This document shows, piece by piece, positions 25,083-37,752 of a DNA stretch of 64,000 nt. The stretch covers positions 2,480,001 through 2,544,000 of the forward strand of contig CM073326.1 of the NCBI GenBank assembly GCA_037043015.1, written 5' to 3'. A program made the translations under genes and the position numbers. Each line of letters begins with the position of its first letter. The first letter of the stretch is position 1. This DNA comes from Bryum argenteum (taxonomy: Eukaryota; Streptophyta; Bryopsida; Bryales; Bryaceae). The notes under the pieces were generated by a model, which saw only the letters and a program-made list of their open reading frames with translations, did no database searches and was not told where the DNA came from.

Positions 25083-26018
25083 TCATCGTTCGAGGTCGAA
25101 GCCATCGAAGGGTTGCATCTCCATGGAATGCTGCGATTCAACAGCATGCGGGGAGCCTTCGACATCGTCCTGCTCCACGATCTTGAACGACTGCTCTTCG
25201 CTCAGATGCTGGTACTTCGGGGATTCGACGATCGAGAGCAGGAACATGAATGCTCCAGTGGCCACCACGATCGCCGCCAAGTGCCAACTGAACTGCAGAT
25301 TCGCGAGCGCTTTCGCGATGTGGGTGGAGTCGCCAGTGCACTCGACTGTGTCGTGGTCCGGGGTGTGCACCATCACGCACCCCTTCGGCAACAACGACGG
25401 GGTCCACAGCACCATCCCCATTTGGATGAACCAAGTTCCCTGGAACAGGATCGACATGCTCCGGATGATTGCTAGTACCGGAAGAGTGGTAACGTAAACC
25501 TCGATTATGAGGGTCAGTATCGCGGTGGCGATCGGGAGCTGCAGGAGCCAGTGGTAGTGGCCCTCCAGGCCCATGTGGTCGGCGGAGTGGAAGTGGAACA
25601 GCAGAAGCTCCTGCGAGAAGGCGATGGCGGCCAAGGAATGCAGCCACCCCTGCGGCAAGTGTACGTGGGGAGTGGCATCCGCCGCGAGTGCCAGCAGCGC
25701 GTAGAGGAGCATGAAGAGCGAGATCGTGGAGTGCTCGAAGTTGTTGAGGTGGTTGGGTGGGATGGACCAGTCGGCAGCCCATGGCTGGTGCGCTCTCGGG
25801 CAGATGAAAAGCTCCGCGGCGATCGAGAGACACGAGCCCATCATGATGAAGTAAAGCTCCATGTGACGGAATCGTCGTCGGCCTGAGAGTGGGAACCATG
25901 TGCGTGCCTTGTATTGCCATGGTGCGCGCACGTGGGATGCAATCGTGTTGTAGAGATGCCATAACCCCAAGAGGAGGAATCCTGCGCCGGGCAATACATG
26001 CCCGATGAACGTCCCCAT
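25083..26018 (-). CDS. TMEM45/DUF716 family membrane protein (single exon)
   Basis: 311 residues from MGTFIGHVLPG. The N-terminus GHVLPGAGFLLLGLWHLYNT is the hallmark opening of the TMEM45/DUF716 family. Seven hydrophobic segments follow, with conserved polar landmarks NNFEHSTISLFMLLY, FSQELLLFHFHSADHMGLEGH and FQGTWFIQMG. The C-terminal 45 residues are hydrophilic and acidic. The family is widespread in plants and animals and its biochemical role is not settled. The high GC of the coding region contrasts with the flanks. A 319-codon frame on the same strand is a shadow of this gene. A second family member with one intron lies at 42.5 kb, co-resident in the window but in the opposite orientation. 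Confidence 0.9.
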   Translation of the reverse strand: MGTFIGHVLPGAGFLLLGLWHLYNTIASHVRAPWQYKARTWFPLSGRRRFRHMELYFIMMGSCLSIAAELFICPRAHQPWAADWSIPPNHLNNFEHSTISLFMLLYALLALAADATPHVHLPQGWLHSLAAIAFSQELLLFHFHSADHMGLEGHYHWLLQLPIATAILTLIIEVYVTTLPVLAIIRSMSILFQGTWFIQMGMVLWTPSLLPKGCVMVHTPDHDTVECTGDSTHIAKALANLQFSWHLAAIVVATGAFMFLLSIVESPKYQHLSEEQSFKIVEQDDVEGSPHAVESQHSMEMQPFDGFDLER

Positions 26019-26139
26019 AGCTCGAAAATAAGTTTCTTACTGCGAAATTCCCAACACAGCCATGAGCATTGCAGTTCATGAGCTCCGGAACATCCAAGAA
26101 CTAGCTCAAAGTTGAAAGTCGATAGCAATTCAAGTTACT

Positions 26140-27210
26140 ATAACACTAGATCTTGATGGTCCATCGACCTATATATCATGCCAGAAGCGACCGTGGACAC
26201 AACGACCTCGGAAACAGAATACTGGAAGCAGTTGTCATATTGAAGCTCCGGAAGCGGAACAACCGAGAACACCCAGATTTGGAAATTGTTGACTATCACA
26301 CTAGCTCCGTTGATGATTTATCGACCTGCCAGATACGGCCATGGCCATAACAAACAGAAGACTGCTATATCGAAGTTATTGACACAATCGAGTTCCGTAG
26401 CCGGAACATCCGATTTCGCCGACTAGCTCTGGATGCATTATCGACATACATCAAACATGTACCGACCTTCCAGAAGCGGCCATGGATGCAATAGTAACCT
26501 CGGAAACAGTAAAGGGACTGAATATTATGAGCGCCCTGGGCGGGACATCCAAGAATTAGCCGATTTTGGATTTCGCTGGCATTTCAAGAACTTACAACGC
26601 TAGCTCTACTTGAACTATCTCCGACTTCGGAAACAGTACCGACTTTCTTAATTCCACAACTAGCCAGAAGCGGCCATAGACACGACAACCGCAGAAACTG
26701 GAAACTGCAACTGCAAACCCAGATATCGAAGCGGTTCATAACGCAGTTCCGAGCTTCCTGAGTAACGGATCATCCAAAAACTAAGCAATTTTGGATTCCG
26801 CTGCATTTCAACAACTAACACACTAGCTCGAACTTGAATCGTCATCAAGTTCCGTCTAAGCTGCTGAAGCGACCATAAGCACAACAACCTCGGAAACAAC
26901 ATCGAAGCAGCTGTCACCTCTCAGTTCTTCAGCTCCGTAATCGGAACATCCAAGAACTGCTTAAACCTTGAAATTCTCTGGCATTTCAAGCTGGCTCTGT
27001 GATTTACCGTCGACTGTACCAACCTTTTCGATCACACAGCTAGCACGACATAACAACCTCGGAAACAGAACAAAAAACCAAAGCAGTAGCTTCTCAAAAT
27101 CCATACTGCAACATCCGAGATCTGAAAGTCACTTGCATTCTAGATAGACAACTATCACGCTAGCTTTTACGAAACAGTGGCGGCCATGGACACAACTACA
27201 TCAAAAGCAT
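26140..27210. repeat. Degenerate tandem repeats upstream of the TMEM45 gene
   Basis: About seven loosely spaced units (150-200 bp) share a core like CCAGAAGCGGCCATGGACAC, then AACAACCTCGGAAACAG. Occurrences are near 26180, 26330, 26470, 26655, 26865, 27045 and 27175. They lie directly 5' of the gene that starts at 26018, so they could be part of its promoter region, or an old minisatellite. Confidence 0.62.
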
Positions 27211-28744
27211 AATTCCATTATTTGTGAAGTACCTGGCTGTTCGGAGTAAGCAACGAGGACACTAGCAAGCTAGCTCTTGAAAGAATGGTCTCGAAACACA
27301 GTCCAGCAATGTTGTACCATGACTGCAGACACAGATTCGATCAATAGATCGATCGTTCTAAAAGCTCGACGTCAAAATAGTGGACTGTTGTAGTTAGTTT
27401 GCGGCCGCCTTGTGGGGGACGATGATGTAAGACGTTCACTTTTGCTACCAACACTCCAATTCAAATTCCTTCTTCTGCAAGGCAAGGAGCAATTTCACCC
27501 ACTTTTTTTATTTATTCTTGCAGCGATGAAATTAAAGCTCAGAGATCGACAAGCAGCTTGCGATCGAAGAGGATCAGCTCCAAGTTCTGGAACTTATACT
27601 GCCCTGCAGCTTGACTGCCTGCAGCTTCCTCGGTCCCTGCCTTTCATCACTTACAAAAAAAACCACTTTTCTATTTCCTTCGTGTCTTTCAATCCAATAA
27701 TTCTTCACACGCCTCTTTAACTGTTGAATATGGGCCATTTAACCACAGGTTGACCAGGAGCAAATCTACCGAATCGGGTCGGCCGGGTTAAACAACATGA
27801 AAATATACCATACGAGAAATGGTTTTGAAAAAACACGAATTCAACCTCCAAGGTTACACACTTTTTGAAATGCGCATATCATACTTATGATCATTGTGAG
27901 AGTTGGTGTTTGTTTTGAAGACAATGAATCAATCTCATTCTGGGTAACTTAGTTGTTTACTAGAATGAACTTTCTAATCTGCACACGTAAGTCATGATCC
28001 CGCAAAGGAATGCCACAAATTTTTATTGGACTATATTAGTTTTGTTAGAAAATGTCGGTCTACCACAACTAAATGGAATGCAACGACATCGATAAATTGA
28101 TTGATAGCTAGCTAAGAGGGGGAAGTTGTCGTTGTTGAGGAGGTCTGGCTGCCCGCTTTTCGCCATGGCCGAAATTTCCATGGAGGCTTCCATTGCTGAT
28201 TCGACTGCCAACCAAAAACAAAACAAAAAGAAAAGAAGGATAGCAAGCATGAAAGAGGCATGAGGAGGGTGCATTGACCCAGTTAGTTGCATTGCAATTG
28301 CTGCAGTAACTGTTGCACGCCGCCAACCAATCTAGTCTGTGCACCTTCTCTCGAATCTTCGGACTTCCTTCTTCCCACGGTCGGCACTTTTCTTTACAAA
28401 AGTGGGACCTTCTTGTTGGGGAGCCTCCCTCGTTAGACATTCTAGAAACTCTCCAGGTGTTCACGTGCTCCCACAGAAAGAGTGTCGTTTTGCCTCATGA
28501 CTTGAGCCAAAAAAATTATTCAGTTTGTGAATGTCCTGTTCAAAGAAAAAGAGTATTATAATTTGAAGAGGGTTTTTTTTTGGATCACTGGAGAGCCTGG
28601 AGAATATATGCAGGAGTCACCGCTTTATGTGACTGCAGGGATGTTTTCCAAATACCAAAAAGAACAAATGAAAAAGAAGAGTGAGCTTTCTCAAAGCCAA
28701 GTTTTTTGGAAACGAAAGTGGTCCCGTAAGGTTGTGCACATGTA
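27211..28744. other. Intergenic; one weak small-protein candidate
   Basis: Apart from the candidate below, a 102-codon plus-strand frame at 27412-27720 and a 116-codon frame at 28527-28877 show no domain or composition that argues for coding. Confidence 0.35.
28023..28292 (-). CDS. Possible small secreted peptide precursor (89 residues)
   Basis: MQLTGSMHPPHASFMLAILL starts a short basic/neutral head and a strong hydrophobic core (FMLAILLFFLFCFWLAV), as in a signal peptide. The mature part would be about 60 residues and ends with YRCRCIPFSCGRP-type Cys/Arg-rich sequence. It matches no peptide family I know, lacks conserved neighbours, and could be a chance frame. A second frame overlaps it on the same strand. 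Confidence 0.28.
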   Translation of the reverse strand: MQLTGSMHPPHASFMLAILLFFLFCFWLAVESAMEASMEISAMAKSGQPDLLNNDNFPLLASYQSIYRCRCIPFSCGRPTFSNKTNIVQ

Positions 28745-30769
28745 CACTACCCTCCAACAAGTCTTGCAACCATTTTGTGAACTCTTGAAATTCTCTAATT
28801 CATTTTCAAAATGGGAGGATTTTATCAAATTTATCCTATTAAATCTTTTGTGTTATGGACCCTTCACGTGTTCATAAAATGTCAATGTTAAAAAACAAAA
28901 TCTCTATTTTTGATGAATTATTTTATCTTTTTCACTTAATTTCAAAAAAAATTAACTGAGAAATATATATGATGATTTTTTAAAATTTGATTGCACCAAT
29001 CTATAGGATATATCATTGTTCACATTCTTGGTATTACAAAGATGCATACTATGTAGGTAAAATTCTCCTCTATGTGGCTCTAAAGTATTTTCATAGTTTC
29101 CATTCATTCATATTCTAGGCTAAGGAAATCAAACTCATATATTAAATCAAAATTTGATCAAATAAAGTCAAATAAGGTATCATTACAAAGCTATAGTAGT
29201 ATAGAAGCCTAATATGATATGAAGTTTACAATATGTCTTACTCACTAACAAATATTCTACGAGAAATGGAACACCTACTACCATTGAGTGCTACCACCTT
29301 GAGTCGCTATTACGACTTTCATCCGGGTTGGCATTGTTGAAATCAACTTCTTGATGCTTTCTTGAGGTATATCCTCCCAAGCCAGATTGACTGATGTCCA
29401 CATTTCGTCTTTGTTTCGTGGTCTATTTCTCTGTTGCACTTGATCTTTAACTTGCTTCCAGACATTCTCTATAGGATTAGGGTCAGGAGAATTTGGTGGC
29501 CATTCAAGCTTTTTCAATCCAAGTTGCTGTCTCCAATCTTTTTGTATATTACTACCATGTAGTGGAGCACCATCCTCCATTAAAATGAGGTGCTCATAGT
29601 GGTCATGGTGCCAATAATAATGCTCTAATGCTCCTTGAGATACTATCTCTACAAAGTCTTTGGCAGTGCGTCTATTAGGAGGAATTAACACCAAATAAGA
29701 CTTAGAAGAGCCAGTGATAGCACCCCATACCATAATTGAAGTCCTTCCGGATTTGAATGTAGATGCTAAGCAATTGTAGTTGTAGCGTTCATATGCTTTT
29801 TCGCGGATTACGAATTTGGCGTGATGGTTTTCCAACTTCAAAGGATGACTCATCGGTCCAAATCACATTACTCCAATTGTCAATCGTCCAATGCAAGTGC
29901 CCCTTTGCAAAAGCCAACCTCTTTGCCTTGTGTATGTCACTCAAGAATGGTTTCTTCACTGCAATGCAACTGTTAATACCAAGCTCATGAAGCTCTTTAC
30001 GTAAAGTTGACATGCCCACGGAAGATGTCACATTCTTTGCACAGTGCCGCAAGAGGAGCACGACGATTACTACTAAGATCTCTATGGAGCCTTCTCCTAT
30101 CTCGATCACTCATGTTTTTCGGCCCTACCGGATCTACTTGTTGGCAATCTGACCCACTAATTCTAAATCGCTTGAGAATCCTTGAAATAGTCGATTTTGG
30201 CCTTCCTACAATGTTTCCAATTTCACTCACCGACATGCTAGCTTTCTGCATACCAACTATCATGTGTCGTATATCATTTGATACATAACTCCTTGTCATG
30301 GTGCACAATCCTCAAACAACACTTACATCCACAAAAAGTTTGATAAAAAGGTCCTAACAACAACACAGAAACGATATGTTTGACAAACAAGACTTGTTGC
30401 ACACAACTTTTCTAAGAAATGTGTACCATCAAGATGACTTACAAACAAGTATGTGTATCTCTGGACCCTCCCAAGCTCAAACATACTCAAAATCTGATAT
30501 CCCAGAGAAGAAGTGATCACATTAAGAAGGGTACCCTTTTCCAAGATTTTTAAGCATGATGGCAATTTTGGTAGACACATGGCAATGGATGCCTCTTTAT
30601 ATTTAGAAAATGCTTGGTGTATGAAGGTAACTGGAACACCTTTCATGATGCAAAAAATCTCATGGAGATGTGATGATTATCATGCCAATACCACCATTCT
30701 AAAACAGGCCATGGGATATGTTTTAAGTGAAAAAACAGAGTGTGTTGCAACACTTGTTGGAGGGTACTG
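28745..30769 (-). mobile_element. Tc1-type DNA transposon, complete ends, about 2.0 kb
   Basis: The ends are inverted repeats: CACTACCCTCCAACAAGTCT from 28745, and CAGTACCCTCCAACAAGTGT reading inward from 30769. TA lies immediately outside each end (28743-28744 and 30770-30771), the target duplication of Tc1/mariner elements. CAGT-type termini are also usual for the superfamily. The transposase reads on the minus strand inside. Confidence 0.85.
29278..30308 (-). pseudogene. Tc1-like DD34E transposase, two frameshifts
   Basis: Three overlapping frames make one protein of about 340 residues. The N-terminal helix-turn-helix region has MSVSEIGNIVGRPKSTISRI. The first catalytic Asp is in WTDESSFEV, the second in LMEDGAPLH, and the Glu in WPPNSPDPNPIENVW. 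Thirty-four residues separate the second Asp from the Glu, so it is DD34E, unlike the DD39D mariner elements usual in flowering plants. Frame changes occur near 30030 and 29835, so this copy is dead. The MEDGAP and PDxNPIENVW wording resembles fungal and animal Tc1 relatives. The source is not determined. Confidence 0.88.
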
Positions 30770-30771
30770 TA

Positions 30772-32049
30772 CTTTTCATTTAGACCATGGCTCGCATGTG
30801 GTTGTGTGATAGTTTTAGTTGAGAAAACTAGAGGAAGCATGATGTAGTTGTCATGTTTTGGTCTTCGTACAATATTTAAGTATTTTTTTTCTCTAGTTGT
30901 TGATGTCAAGTAGAGTGGTCCTCGATCAACACGAGTGCATACATACAATAGAGGTTTCCTTCATATGTGACCAACCAAGTAGTCCATGCTCTTGGTGAGG
31001 CTTGGTTACCATTGGCATGAATAGAACACCAATGAGATGAAGAATAATTTGAAGTACTTAGGATTCTTCAAATGCATTCTTGTAAGACACTATTGTGGAA
31101 GAGACTACCAAATTATCCTCTTAAGACACTCTTATCGAGAAGTGCATCACATTCCTGTTACTCTGATTAATTTGTCCAATAAGATTTCCAACAGAGGTGA
31201 AGGTAAAAGAATATTTTTAATCGTCCGTACTCTAATAACCTTGCCGTGTATTCCAGGCTGTACCAGACTGTACTGTACTGTACAATGGGTGATTGCTGTC
31301 CTCAATTGACCTAGGATTCTCCAAAATTGTTGCACAATCTTAAATTAAATTAAAATAAGAAAGTATAAGCAACAATGGGAAATGTGGAATAACAGCAAAA
31401 GGCTGTGAAGCAAGGCAGTTTCTCCTGAAAGTGAGGCTGGTGTGACTAGCGCATAGAAGTTTCGTATGGAACACTACGAACGAAAATGTAAACATCACTC
31501 TTTCAAGAAACCAAGCGACCTCGTACCCACCATGTGTTGCAAAATTGTTATTTAAAAGTTGTCCCATGTTCACTTGAATACAGAAATTATTCGTGATCCT
31601 TAAAAAACTGGAGGAAATCATGAGCGAATCAAACTTTTCAGCAATACCAATAAATGCAAAATCTAATCTTGGATACAATTTGTGTGCATGGGTGAAGTAG
31701 AAGATTGGGAAGTTGGTTGAGTTTCCAGATTTTCATTAACTGAAAAATTAAAAGTAATGATCATATTAAGCCAGTACAATCGATTCTGTTGATCGATTCA
31801 ATTGATTCCGCGGTAGGAAAAGATCGAATCTACACCAGACAATATAATATTACAGAAACGAATCAAGGGGACATTTGGAGTCACCACTGAAAAAAAGGTG
31901 GGTCAACCCTACGCATGATCCACCAATCTCATTAAAGGCGAAAAAACCACTCATAGTAGATTGAACATTCGTAGTGGCTTCGCAACACAATCTGCTAAGC
32001 TCTCTCATTAAATACTTACTGGCTATCAAAATCCATGGAACTCTTTAAC
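30772..32049. other. Intergenic between the Tc1 element and the MFS gene
   Basis: No gene seen. The right part should contain the 3' UTR of the minus-strand MFS gene. Confidence 0.4.
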
Positions 32050-35000
32050 TCAATCGACCTGAATACGCAGTTTGAGTGGTGAACTGGGCTGAGATGAACC
32101 TGGAGCATTCGAAGTCCGAGTGCGCATCATAAACCAGAAGTTGACGATGGCACTGAAGGCGCATAAGAAAGCCAGCACGAGTAGAGATGATCCAAAGCAG
32201 CCTGTGCCCATGCACGTATTCTCTGCTACGTGCAATGGCGCTTGGCTTCTGTATACTGCTGCTTGTCTGTCGTATAACGCACCGACTACCTTGGCAGACA
32301 GCAAGTATGCACCGATTGGAGCTCCGCAACTGCAATTTCCACACACAAAATGACATGAAGAAGTTGTTGAAAGAGCTAGATGCGAGAAGCAACAGCAAGC
32401 AATGAGTGTTCTATTCATTAATAAGAGTGTGTTAACAGATTGGAGCTGAGGAAAGCATGGACTTACGAGTTGATCTTGTACAACGTTGCGAAATGGTGAA
32501 GGCCAAAAACCTCAGCGAGAATCGGAGGCTGGATGCTCCAATGCGAGCCATACGCCATGCCTACCATGCACGAACCTACATACAGAAAAGGTACCCCTGG
32601 CATACCACAAAGCATGTAGGATCAGCAAGAATATAACCGAGTCGAGTGAGGATCAATGAGTGGTGGAGATATGAGAGGGGAAACTCACAGCCAGTTGAGA
32701 GAAGGAGACAGCAAGTGCTCATGAGAAGTTGCGCGATCAGCAAACAAAGTGGCCGTGGGTAGCCCCATTTCAACAGAACATCTGACCCCCATCTGTATCA
32801 CATCCACAAATCGCTAAATCAGAATCACATAAGCCGAAAATAGTTAATTGAGTCTAGAGGACTAAGATTTCGGGTTATGAGCTCAGATTTAAGGTCGTAC
32901 CCTCCCAGCAGACGGCCAAAGCAGCTCCAAACACTGATAAGCCCCACGTATACATCCACATTGCTGTCTCCAACTGCTTGTCCGATCTGCCAGGGAATAG
33001 TAAATCATCTGCCTGAGCATTCAATAATCATACAATGGACAAGATCACTCGCAAAAGGTGTTCACATGTAAGCATACTTTTAGAACCATGATCAGATATC
33101 TTTTTTCCATGGCCATCTGATTCCTCCAACTTCACAACTTTTTCTCAAAGCCCGTCCGAAACTGATACCACAAGAACATGCGAGTGTAGTTTGATATGAC
33201 TTGTAAGACAATGTCATTATGAGTAGAGACTGACCTGGGCAAAGTTGTTGATGATAGCAAGACCCGTGCCACCACCAATCGTAATTACTAACGTTATCAA
33301 CCTGCAGGCACAAACTTTTTTAGGATACCGAAATTTCAATATACGATGTGTCCTAAGCACATACTCTGAAGAGTGGCACTGTTCGATTCAATCGAGAAGC
33401 TCTCACCAGAAATCGATACCAAGCAAGCTCGACATCAAAGAGGGCTCCAGGGGCTTATTCTCGGCGGCGACAGCTTCACTCTTTCCACCTCTGAACACTA
33501 CAATGTCGTCCTCCTCGTCCGAATCTGAGCTCTTCAGAGATGCCGCCTCTTCCCCCTCGTGGATGTCCTCCAGTTCGGGACGGAACGGCTTCCTCTTGTA
33601 ACGTGAGCCTCGTCTGTGGTACTCCTTGAGCCTGATTCCTTCCACTGCATCTTCGGTCTCGTCACACTCTATCCATGAATTGAGATAATCCACTGGTCGC
33701 CGTATCAACTGTCACCCCATTTATAACCACGAAATTAAACAACAATCCAATCACATTGATCGTATTGAGGGAATTCATAAAATTGCTCTTCGGCAACGTA
33801 TACCATAACAGTATGTTGAGTCTGATAAGTGGAATATACATGGCAAGCTTATTACAAAATAGAGCTCATTTAAAACTATGCGAAGCTTACTTCAGAGTAG
33901 TTGAGTATATTCACACGACTACTAAGACTACATGCTCGTTGTTCATGATTTAAGAGAATCCTTAGCCAGAAGCAGAAACTGATGATTACTCACCGGAAAG
34001 ATGTACATGATAGACGCAAGGACGATCATGATCGACAAGAAGAATGCAAGCACAGGTCTGCCGGGATTGAAATAAGCCTGTCATCTCAGGTTAGCCCGTC
34101 AGTACTTCTTAGAAAAGCTCCATAACTGCATCTCATACTTGCGAAAAACGGAAATTTCAATAAAATAGAGGTTTACCTTGAATAAGATCACGAACATGAG
34201 AAAGACTCCAAGAATTATGAGCATACCCTGCAATCAGAACATTAGATAGAATCTGTTAAGAGTGAGGTTTATACACTATTTTAACAGTCATGACATAATA
34301 GAAAAGAGCTCTTTTCTACACAAGTTCCTTATTATCATATGATAATATTGACATTGCAGATTTGGGTACTTACGTAGGTCAAACGAAATCGTTGCCTGAT
34401 ATCCTCACTATCTTCGTCTTGATACTCGGCAGGAAAAGGTCTTGCTAAAAATGCAAGTGCGAAACCAGCGATTGATGGCGCCAATGCAACCAACAGGATA
34501 AAGAGGTTCACGTCGGGCGACATGAAGACCTCGTAAATCTGAACAATGGAGAGATGAGTTAGACTACCATCCAATGGATTCCCATAAGGATTCTGGCTTA
34601 TAAGATTGAATGAAATTCCCTTAAGCGAGTCATATATTGAGTTTTACAAAGACATGGAACAGAAAATGAACAAAAAAACTTCGTAAGGTACACTACTAAA
34701 TGGTGTTTTCGTGTCAGTTTGACGAATTAAGAGACTTACCAGGACGAACATAGCGCCACTCAGTCCCACTTGTGCTTTTAGCACGCCCATTGCTGTCCCA
34801 CGGTGATCTCCAAAGCTCTCTAATCTGAAGATAGCAGGAACTTCAGCCATTCAGAATTCCCCGATGATTCCAGAAAGTAGTATAAACGTGAGGACAAAGT
34901 AGAACTTGACTACTTCTTATGCAACGGAGTGAGAAGCTGTGTCAAAAATAGTATCCACCTTCCTGTTCGTTAGAGTCGAAATTTGAATGGTTCTGAATAC

Positions 35001-35926
35001 TCCATTGGATCTAGTGATATTAAGTTGACTCTTATTTGATCAATCCGATGGTCTTGTCTTAACATTGAATCTTTGATGAACAGTCAGCTTCTTGAGATTC
35101 TTCATATATAAATCTGGAAACCTCAAATGGTCTAAAGATTAGAGATTTTCTTACGTGGTTATAATGCAACCGGTATCAATGTAGCTGTCCCCGCCCACAC
35201 CGAGGGTAAAATACATACACAACTACCTTCCAAATCAACACACAACGTTGCTTGATTAGTTTCTGACTGATGTACGTGAACTTCCAAACATTCGCATCTC
35301 AATGTAATCGAATAACATCACTTCAAAACAGAATGGGAGTCAACACTTACAAGCCAAAATGACGGTGACACGGATCCAATGAGTGTTGCCCAAATCTGTA
35401 CACAAGTTCAAGACCAATCAAGTCTCATATATCCATCACAACATATCCAATCGTTCTTCAAAAGTAAACGAAACAAGACCCTTAGAAAAAACTCATGAAA
35501 CAAATGAAGAGAATCTCTTCCCTGTATAGAAAAAGTCAGTGACATACCATGCTGTATCCGAATAAGTGAAGCAAGGAGCCGATGCAAACGGTAACCCAAG
35601 GAGGGTAATAATTATAGAAGAAGCCCGAGAGAAGGCCTAGGACGGAGCCAAAGTCTTTGGCCGCTCCTACGTCGTCCGTTTGCTCTTGTGTGTAGTGAAG
35701 TACATCTTTCAGATGCCCACTATAAACTGCATAAGTGTACGTGAGCCCCCCACATGCCTGCAGCAAAAAATCGTAAAAACGTTACACCGACAATACAACG
35801 GAGAGGCACCGGTTGACAGATCAAATGGAGAGCACAAAAAGCTTGTGTTACCATGATGATCATGTTGGAAGAGAGGCCCAGCCACCGATCTACTCGGGGC
35901 ACACAACTCCTTGAAGTCGAACCCAT
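32050..35926 (-). CDS. Nodulin-like major facilitator superfamily transporter, 14 exons
   Basis: Exons by frame and GT-AG sites: 35926-35852, 35757-35548, 35395-35351, 35222-35155, 34824-34740, 34538-34374, 34227-34177, 34077-33994, 33708-33407, 33301-33235, 32986-32901, 32792-32689, 32596-32467, 32329-32050. All phases agree, giving about 583 residues with no break. The N-terminal Nodulin-like half has RWLGLSSNMIIMACGGLTYT, QEQTDDVGAAKDFGSVLGLL and RGTAMGVLKAQVGLSGAMF. A long charged cytoplasmic loop follows (exon 9, acidic DSDEEDD). The C-terminal MFS half has ITIGGGTGLAIINNFAQIGQ, LISVWSCFGRLLGG and GMAYGSHWSIQPPILAEVFG. Members are membrane transporters or channel-like proteins of plants. 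Substrates vary and are mostly unknown. The untranslated leader probably extends to about 36.9 kb. Acceptor-like sites there suggest 5' UTR introns. Confidence 0.92.
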
Positions 35927-37752
35927 CTTGAACTGCAATTGAATTGACAATCTTTCATAAGAGAACAAGACACCGAATCCGTCAAGATGTACGAGGTTGA
36001 GCTATTCAAAGCAGAAATGATGTAACTGAAAGTGCGCATGACTTTGACCGACTTTTGAATAAGAAATATGAAGACTTCAGCACCACATAAGCTAAAAATA
36101 TTCTAATCAGCAGAATTCAAGAAGAGAGAGCCATGATTACCGCGAAATGAACACCGTATATACGTTCCTACATAATAAAGCTCTCTCTAGCTGCAGTCTT
36201 CGGATACTTTCCGATCATTCAATTCAGTCAGGATCCTTCTGCTGTCACCTGATACTATGAAAACTTGCCACCTGCAGAAAGTAGCTCAATATCAGCAACA
36301 ATTACGGTGAAACAGAAAAACCAGTATATTCTCATAATCATGAAAACGGCATGTATCAACTACGAACTAGTACAGATCTAAAAAATGCCATCAAAAACAA
36401 ACGTGGAAACAGCTATCAAACCATCTCTACAATCTAGTACAGGTATGAAGCTCTACAGTCGGTGATTCAAAATGGCTCAGCTCCCTCATTCTTAATTCCA
36501 TGGTACACAAGCCGAATTAACGAGTGCAATAACTCACCTTGACGGAATTGCAGCAAAGAAACATTAGAAGATGAAACACCTGCCTCTGAAGCTGTAAACT
36601 GCACCAAAAGAGCCAGGGTTAGAAAACACCAACGATTTTAATTCAAGAGCTTGTCAGAGAGCGTAAGAAGATCTTACGGAGTTTCAATTGCAAGATGCGG
36701 CTGGGCGCCCTAGATCTGACAACCATAACTGCTACAATGGCGCTGATACTCCAATCTTCACACGAATTCCAGTGGCACAGGGCTCATTCAAGTTCAAAAT
36801 CGTGCAATAGTGCAACCCTAAGCGCCGGATCTAAGCAGGCTGAGATCTGAGCAGCTGAGGAAACTGCTGCCGACATGGGAATTGTTCAAGCGAGCGGATT
36901 GTTTTCAAGCGAGAAATGAGGTGAAAGTGATTGATGAATGAGTGGCGATCTGATTGATGAGTGTAGTGGAATGAGTGCGCGGGATGCTAGCGGCTCGTGA
37001 TGGAAATGGGTGAGCCAAACACGGACCGAAGCTCATAAGTTTAGAAGAGGAAGACTATTAGGAGGGAGGGAGAACGATCAAGAGTTGATGCCCGACCTTC
37101 TCCCCGAGTATCAATCGGCGGTGGAAAAGTTGCAGACGGCGGGGAGTTGATGACCTGGGGAGAAGGTCGGGTATCAATCGATCGGGGGAAGAAAAGGTGG
37201 GTCGTTTTTCCTTTACTGTATGTAGCCGACGACCAAAAAGGTGGGTGACAAGTTTGAACGCCGTAAATCATTCTCACTGTTTGCTTGTTTGAGTTTGTGG
37301 ACCCCAGTTTGGAGATTTCATCTAATCTTCTTTGAAAATGGTTGTACAAATTAGTGCAAGCCTGATGCATGTGAGCGTCTTTGTAGGATTGTTGACCCAG
37401 TGCGATTTTTAAGCACATGCCTAACTCACCTAACCTGGCAGCCATGAAAGTGGTTTGAAGGCTGCTAACCGAACACGTCCAACATGTACAGGAGGCGTAC
37501 ATTTCACCGCCTGGTGCCGGTACGAGGGCACATGGCAGCATTCCAGCATGCCGATGCCACTTGGCCTGTTTCCTCATGCAAAGCCTCCATCCCCCTTCAA
37601 GCGAACAATCCAAGGCCATTCGCATTCTGCAGTAGTACAATCAAGCTTGTAACAATTGCCGGTTAGCACCCACAGACAGGATTTGCGAGTGTGAGTGACA
37701 TTCTTCTCGTACAGGGAATCCGGGACAAGTTAGGATCGATCTGAGTAGCAAA
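35927..37752. other. Leader/promoter region of the MFS gene and spacer
   Basis: It lies between two divergent genes. An inverted pair CGACCTTCTCCCC (37094) and GGGGAGAAGGTCG (37157) brackets about 50 bp. A 199-codon minus-strand frame (37640-37041) lacks recognisable features and is probably accidental. Confidence 0.45.

Noticed and set aside
25138-26097. 319-codon minus-strand frame overlapping the TMEM45 gene
   Set aside because: High-GC shadow frame. The TMEM45 frame has the family motifs and a proper helix pattern.
37041-37640. 199-codon minus-strand frame
   Set aside because: No recognisable domain or structured composition, and it lies in the spacer between two well-supported genes.
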